From Bacillota bacterium (lineage in GTDB: Bacteria > Bacillota > Clostridia > Lachnospirales > Lachnospiraceae), in assembly GCA_023441145.1 (NCBI GenBank), contig JAEZQN010000390.1:1-8564 (forward strand): a stretch of DNA of 8,564 nucleotides, in the 5' to 3' direction. Shown here one piece after another: positions 4,980-8,564 of this stretch. Within the stretch, counting starts at the first letter, position 1. Each line of letters begins with the position of its first letter. A program made the position numbers and the translations under genes. The notes below the pieces were generated by a model. It did not search any database. It was not told the DNA's origin and worked only from the letters and a program-made list of their open reading frames with translations.

Positions 4980-6191
4980 TTATTTCTCCAGTTTTTTATA
5001 CTTAGCAAATGTAACGAAGCCATATAACACTACTAATAATCCAAGTGTATATGCTACGTCTGAAAAACAGATCGTCTTTCCTCCTAGTATTATATCAGTA
5101 ATACCTCCAATAAACCAGTAATTTGGTATTTTTTTTGCCAAATCAAATAATTGTCCTACCTTAATCTGCCCTAATATTCCCAATATACTAATAGCGCCAA
5201 AGGCAAGAGAAATGATAAATCCCGTAAACTGGTAGATACTCTTACTTGCTATCATTCTTCTAATAGATAGGAAAAACAAAGTCACGGTAAACAAAAAGGC
5301 AGTTACTAGAATCACTAAACTAAGTAGGTGACTCCCTACCCCGATAGAAAAATGTACAAAAAGATACCAAATCACCAATAACGCCATTAGCCCTTCCAAA
5401 AGAAATAACGTAATAAGGTCTGCTAATTCCATTGTCCACCAGGATATCAAAGATAGACGGCTACGTTTCACTACGATGGCACTTTTATCCATTGCAAAGA
5501 TCAGTTGCATAATAAAAAACACAAGGAACATACCACCTAACGCTAAAAACATCTCCGTACTAATAATGTTATTGGAAATAGCCTTTGTGGATTCTACCCC
5601 ACTTTCGGTAGCATTATAGTATTCATACTCAAAAGCAAAGGAAGATTCATTAACCTCATATTCGTGATTTATATACTCATTATAATCTGTAGTATATATT
5701 AAGTCCTCATAATCGGGAAATGTATGATATAGCCGCTCTCCCTCTTTATAAACGACATCTTTAATCATAGCCCGAGCAAATATATCAGATAAAATAGATA
5801 CAAATCTGTTTTGCCCAAGATATATCATCTGCACTTTGTTAGCATAGTCATAGCCATTGATAGCTTCTTCAAACCCTTGATCAATGACAAAATATGCGTA
5901 TATACTCTCTTTTTTTAGTTTCTCTAACAATTCATCTTTCGTGCCATAATGTAAAACAACACCATCTAAAGTTGCTAATTTATCTATAGTAGACTGTGAA
6001 AGATCACTTTGATCCAAATCTATGACACCGATAGGAATACTGCTTTTCTCTTCATAATCACTGATAAGACCAGAACACACCACACTTAGAAGGACTGTAG
6101 ATATAACAAAACTAATTATAACAATATAATTGGAACAAATATTCTTAAGATTAATCATGATTAAGGAAGGTAGTTGCATAAATTGCTTCAT
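4980..6191 (-). CDS. ABC-2 type transporter permease half (second of pair)
   Basis: The 403-residue protein has the ABC-2 membrane architecture: one membrane helix near the N terminus (about 21-41), an extracytoplasmic domain of about 170 residues starting IPIGVIDLDQSDLSQ (52-66), then five helices at about 212-233, 255-282, 288-310, 320-341 and 377-396. The IDLDQSDLS segment is typical of this permease family. It would form the membrane channel with the adjacent permease and export an unknown substrate using an ATPase subunit that is not encoded in the window. The external domain is rich in Tyr, Glu and Asn between residues 155 and 195 (for example NHEYEV and FAFEYEYYN), which is unlike the other half. 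Its ATG overlaps the stop of the upstream permease in the form ATGA, with a GGGGGGAG ribosome site. It is followed after 1 nt by the 471-residue gene. Confidence 0.88.
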   Translation of the reverse strand: MKQFMQLPSLIMINLKNICSNYIVIISFVISTVLLSVVCSGLISDYEEKSSIPIGVIDLDQSDLSQSTIDKLATLDGVVLHYGTKDELLEKLKKESIYAYFVIDQGFEEAINGYDYANKVQMIYLGQNRFVSILSDIFARAMIKDVVYKEGERLYHTFPDYEDLIYTTDYNEYINHEYEVNESSFAFEYEYYNATESGVESTKAISNNIISTEMFLALGGMFLVFFIMQLIFAMDKSAIVVKRSRLSLISWWTMELADLITLFLLEGLMALLVIWYLFVHFSIGVGSHLLSLVILVTAFLFTVTLFFLSIRRMIASKSIYQFTGFIISLAFGAISILGILGQIKVGQLFDLAKKIPNYWFIGGITDIILGGKTICFSDVAYTLGLLVVLYGFVTFAKYKKLEK

Positions 6192-7405
6192 CCTATCTCC
6201 CCCCTTCTAGTTTCCCTCTGTCTAAAAAGAACATAGCAGGATATTCCATAAAGTGAAACTACTACAACTAGAGTTACCATAGCAAATGCAATTAAATTTC
6301 TAGAATTAGCACCTTTTACAAACTTAATCATGTCTTGTATCATGTGATAGGTTGGAGTCATTCTACTGAATACCAAAAATCGCTCTGGCAGAAATGATAT
6401 AGGAATTAGCACTCCTCCTATGACAGAAATCAACATTAGTCCAAAGGTACATATGATAGAGTACTGTTGATTGTTTCTACAAAAAATAGATACCAATAAG
6501 AAACAGGCGTTAGCTAACAATATGCATAAATTCACATATAGATATAGCTCTGTGGAAATGTTTAATTGCATCAAATCGACAATCACAGGTAAAAGTAAAT
6601 TAAAGCAAATTACCCATAGCAGCGAATTTACAATTAGAATGATAAGTACTATGCTACGAACAGAATGACCTGCTATCCTTAATCTTTCATAGGTACCCAG
6701 TTGTCTTTCCTTTAAAAAACGGCTTCCACTTAGTGTTGCTGTTAGTAGAATCATAAGTGCTAATACCGCCCATAAATAATATTGCAATACCGGGGTAGAA
6801 GGTATACTTAATACCTCCGTTTTGTCAAAAAAACGATCTCTATTTAAAGCCAGCTTTACTAGTTCTAATGAGGTATCAATATTCATCTGATTTCTCTTTT
6901 CACTGCTCATCCCCATATCTATCCCTAAGTGATAAAGCCCTCCAGAAACCAATTGCACATTGGTAATATATGTACCATAACTATCTAACATGTTTTTAAG
7001 AAGCACCGAATACATCACATTTGACGTATTCATTACTACGTCTATGGCTACATAGTCCGCCCCCATTAAGCTGTTTGCAAAATCAGGGGGTATTACTAAA
7101 TATGCTAATAACTTCCCTTCCTCAAAAAGCTTCTTCATATTTACTTCGGAATCAAGGGTTATATTAGCAAAATTGGTAACACTCTCTGTATTTTTAAAAT
7201 AATTCAATATTAAAGAGGAGTAGACCGAGTTATCATTATCCACTACTCCTATATCAATATTAGGTTTCTCTTTAATTGGTTTCTCCTCGTCGCCACTGGC
7301 GGTTAGGGCCAAAGCCCCAACCAACAAAACAGCAGCTGCAAAGATACTTATATTCTTCTTGCTTGTTAATAATTCTTTTATTGTCTTTATCAGATAAGCT
7401 AACAT
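6188..7405 (-). CDS. ABC-2 type transporter permease half (first of pair)
   Basis: The 405-residue protein has one N-terminal membrane helix (about 19-36), an extracytoplasmic domain (about 37-205) starting with NIDIGVVDNDNS at 49-60, and five further helices at about 206-226, 251-275, 286-308, 316-337 and 371-394. SRFLKERQLGTYERLRIAG at 228-246 is the cytosolic coupling segment (E-x-x-x-G-T-x-E-R-L-R) that contacts the ATPase in ABC-2 exporters, so this half looks functional. The C-terminal MTPTYHMIQD at 349-358 is also typical. The start is supported by AGGAG 5-6 nt upstream, which overlaps the TAG stop of the glycosyltransferase gene, so the two genes are translationally linked. It shares overall plan but little close sequence with the next permease, consistent with a heterodimer. 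The substrate cannot be deduced. Confidence 0.9.
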   Translation of the reverse strand: MLAYLIKTIKELLTSKKNISIFAAAVLLVGALALTASGDEEKPIKEKPNIDIGVVDNDNSVYSSLILNYFKNTESVTNFANITLDSEVNMKKLFEEGKLLAYLVIPPDFANSLMGADYVAIDVVMNTSNVMYSVLLKNMLDSYGTYITNVQLVSGGLYHLGIDMGMSSEKRNQMNIDTSLELVKLALNRDRFFDKTEVLSIPSTPVLQYYLWAVLALMILLTATLSGSRFLKERQLGTYERLRIAGHSVRSIVLIILIVNSLLWVICFNLLLPVIVDLMQLNISTELYLYVNLCILLANACFLLVSIFCRNNQQYSIICTFGLMLISVIGGVLIPISFLPERFLVFSRMTPTYHMIQDMIKFVKGANSRNLIAFAMVTLVVVVSLYGISCYVLFRQRETRRGEIG

Positions 7406-7413
7406 ACTTTCTC

Positions 7414-8564
7414 CTATTTAGGCATTAATGCCCATTGTGGTGACCATCTTAAGAAATGATTCACATAGAATTTACTTACTGTCATACCGCTTAGCACAGG
7501 ATAGAACATTAGGAATAACAAGACAGCAAGCGCAATAATCAACATGATCCACAATTTTGCTTTTGGATATTTTGACATAATATGATAAAAACAAAATACA
7601 ATCATTAAAATCACAAATGGTACACTAGGAAAATAATGATATATAAACGTACAACGGGTAACCATTACCCAAGGCAAGTATTGTGCTAGATACCCAATGA
7701 TAAGAAAAGTACCTCTCTTATCCTTTTCACGGATAGTGAAGATAATTGTTCCTACAAAGGCAACGATCCCACCCCACCATATAATTGGGTTTCCAAAAGA
7801 GCTAATTCCTTCTGCAACACTAGCATTAATATCCCTTGCAAAATAATAGATTGGTCTAAATAGAATTGGCCACTGATACCAGGTGGAAGAAAAAGGATGG
7901 GTAGAATTAAGATTGGCATGATATTCAAACATCCTACTTTGATTTTTCCACATTCTCTCTAAAAGGCCTAAATCCTCACTAGTGTATTTATCTATAAAAG
8001 GTATATAAGATAACGTATAAATAATAAATGGAATAATTATAAAAACCAACACACAGAACAGTAAAGTGAGTATGGTATTTTTCTTGAACTTAGCTAGCAC
8101 ATATCCATGACTAATACCATTGGTACTACCACTTGGATCTGAATAAGCATAACGGTATTCTTTGTACCTACAAGCTAAATTCCAAAAGAATATAATGGCT
8201 AAACCAGCTGCAGCATATGCGCCAGTTACCTTACTAGCAATTGCTAAGCCTGTTGACACACCACAAAGACCTAATGGAATAAGACTCTTATAAAACTTCT
8301 TATCATAATAGCTAGTAGTGATATATTGATACATAAAGTAATACATCATAATAATAAAGAAGGTAATATATACATCAATAGTTGCAATTCTTGTTTGGGC
8401 AAAGTGCATAAAGTCTACCGCGAATAAAAGGCATGCCACTGATGCAAACCAAGTTCTTTTAAATAATCTCCTAGCAAATAAAAAGATAAGAGGAAGCATT
8501 AATACACCAAATAATGTACCAACAACTCTCCACCCAAAAGGATTCATACCAAAGATAGATACAC
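7414..8564 (-). CDS. PMT-family (GT39) protein O-mannosyltransferase, C-terminal part
   Basis: The reading frame is open to the right edge, so the N terminus, with the catalytic acidic residues of the first loop, is missing. About 382 residues remain. In bacteria such GT-C enzymes transfer a sugar, usually mannose, from a polyprenyl phosphate to Ser/Thr of secreted proteins at the outer face of the membrane. Visible motifs (counting from the Met at 8547): FGMNPFGWRVVGTLFGVLM (-1 to 17), DFMHFAQTRIATIDVY (45-60), HPFSSTWYQWP (217-227) and RCTFIYHYFPSVPF (298-311). At least eight membrane helices lie between and after them. The frame continues upstream of 8547 with V-S-I-F-G, which fits the family, so the Met there is internal and not the start. 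The gene ends 8 nt before the first permease, whose ribosome site overlaps its stop codon. A general dolichyl-phosphate-type glycosyltransferase is the only real alternative. Confidence 0.93.
   Translation of the reverse strand, partial: VSIFGMNPFGWRVVGTLFGVLMLPLIFLFARRLFKRTWFASVACLLFAVDFMHFAQTRIATIDVYITFFIIMMYYFMYQYITTSYYDKKFYKSLIPLGLCGVSTGLAIASKVTGAYAAAGLAIIFFWNLACRYKEYRYAYSDPSGSTNGISHGYVLAKFKKNTILTLLFCVLVFIIIPFIIYTLSYIPFIDKYTSEDLGLLERMWKNQSRMFEYHANLNSTHPFSSTWYQWPILFRPIYYFARDINASVAEGISSFGNPIIWWGGIVAFVGTIIFTIREKDKRGTFLIIGYLAQYLPWVMVTRCTFIYHYFPSVPFVILMIVFCFYHIMSKYPKAKLWIMLIIALAVLLFLMFYPVLSGMTVSKFYVNHFLRWSPQWALMPK

Noticed and set aside
4979..5023. 15-residue N-terminal extension of the 471-residue protein
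   Set aside because: It overlaps the end of the permease coding sequence and lacks a ribosome site, whereas GGAG lies 7 nt before the ATG at 4978.
4767..5027. 86-codon plus-strand frame opposite the unknown 471-residue gene
   Set aside because: Antisense to a coupled coding gene, with no ribosome site and a Ser/Phe/Leu-rich composition typical of shadow frames.

Overview
This is an AT-rich window from a low-GC Gram-positive bacterium. A YtfJ/GerW sporulation protein, a zinc-type ribosomal protein L28, the Asp23-like/FakA-like pair and a bacterial protein O-mannosyltransferase together suggest an endospore-forming member of the Clostridia. My best guess is a Lachnospiraceae relative of Lachnoclostridium phytofermentans; this is inferred from the protein sequences, not from a database search.

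Layout: all genes but one lie on the minus strand, so they read from right to left. From the right edge the order is: a PMT-family (GT39) membrane glycosyltransferase whose 5' end is off the window; two ABC-2 type permease half-subunits that overlap by 4 nt; a 471-residue helical protein I do not recognise; a 110-residue protein I do not recognise; a DUF2953 (YtfI-like) membrane protein; and YtfJ/GerW. Gaps between these seven genes range from a 4-nt overlap to 25 nt, and no terminator is visible, so they look like one long co-directional unit. After 136 nt comes rpmB with its own good sigma-A-type promoter, ending at an intrinsic terminator.

To the left of that terminator is the only plus-strand gene, a 45-codon two-helix membrane microprotein that faces rpmB tail to tail. 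It is divergent from an Asp23 family gene (yloU-like) and the N-terminal 223 codons of a FakA/YloV-like DhaL-domain kinase, which runs off the left edge. The 203-nt divergent region between the microprotein and yloU carries three separate inverted repeats, two of them placed like operators.

How the genes may work together: the left part is the conserved housekeeping cluster rpmB / yloU / yloV (translation, envelope-associated Asp23 protein, fatty acid kinase). The ytfI-ytfJ pair is the known sporulation pair. The right part is less usual: protein O-mannosyltransferase, two permease halves with no ATPase in view, and a cytosolic helical protein are tightly coupled, which suggests a surface-glycoprotein or export module of unknown substrate. 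No CRISPR array, tRNA, rRNA or insertion sequence was seen.
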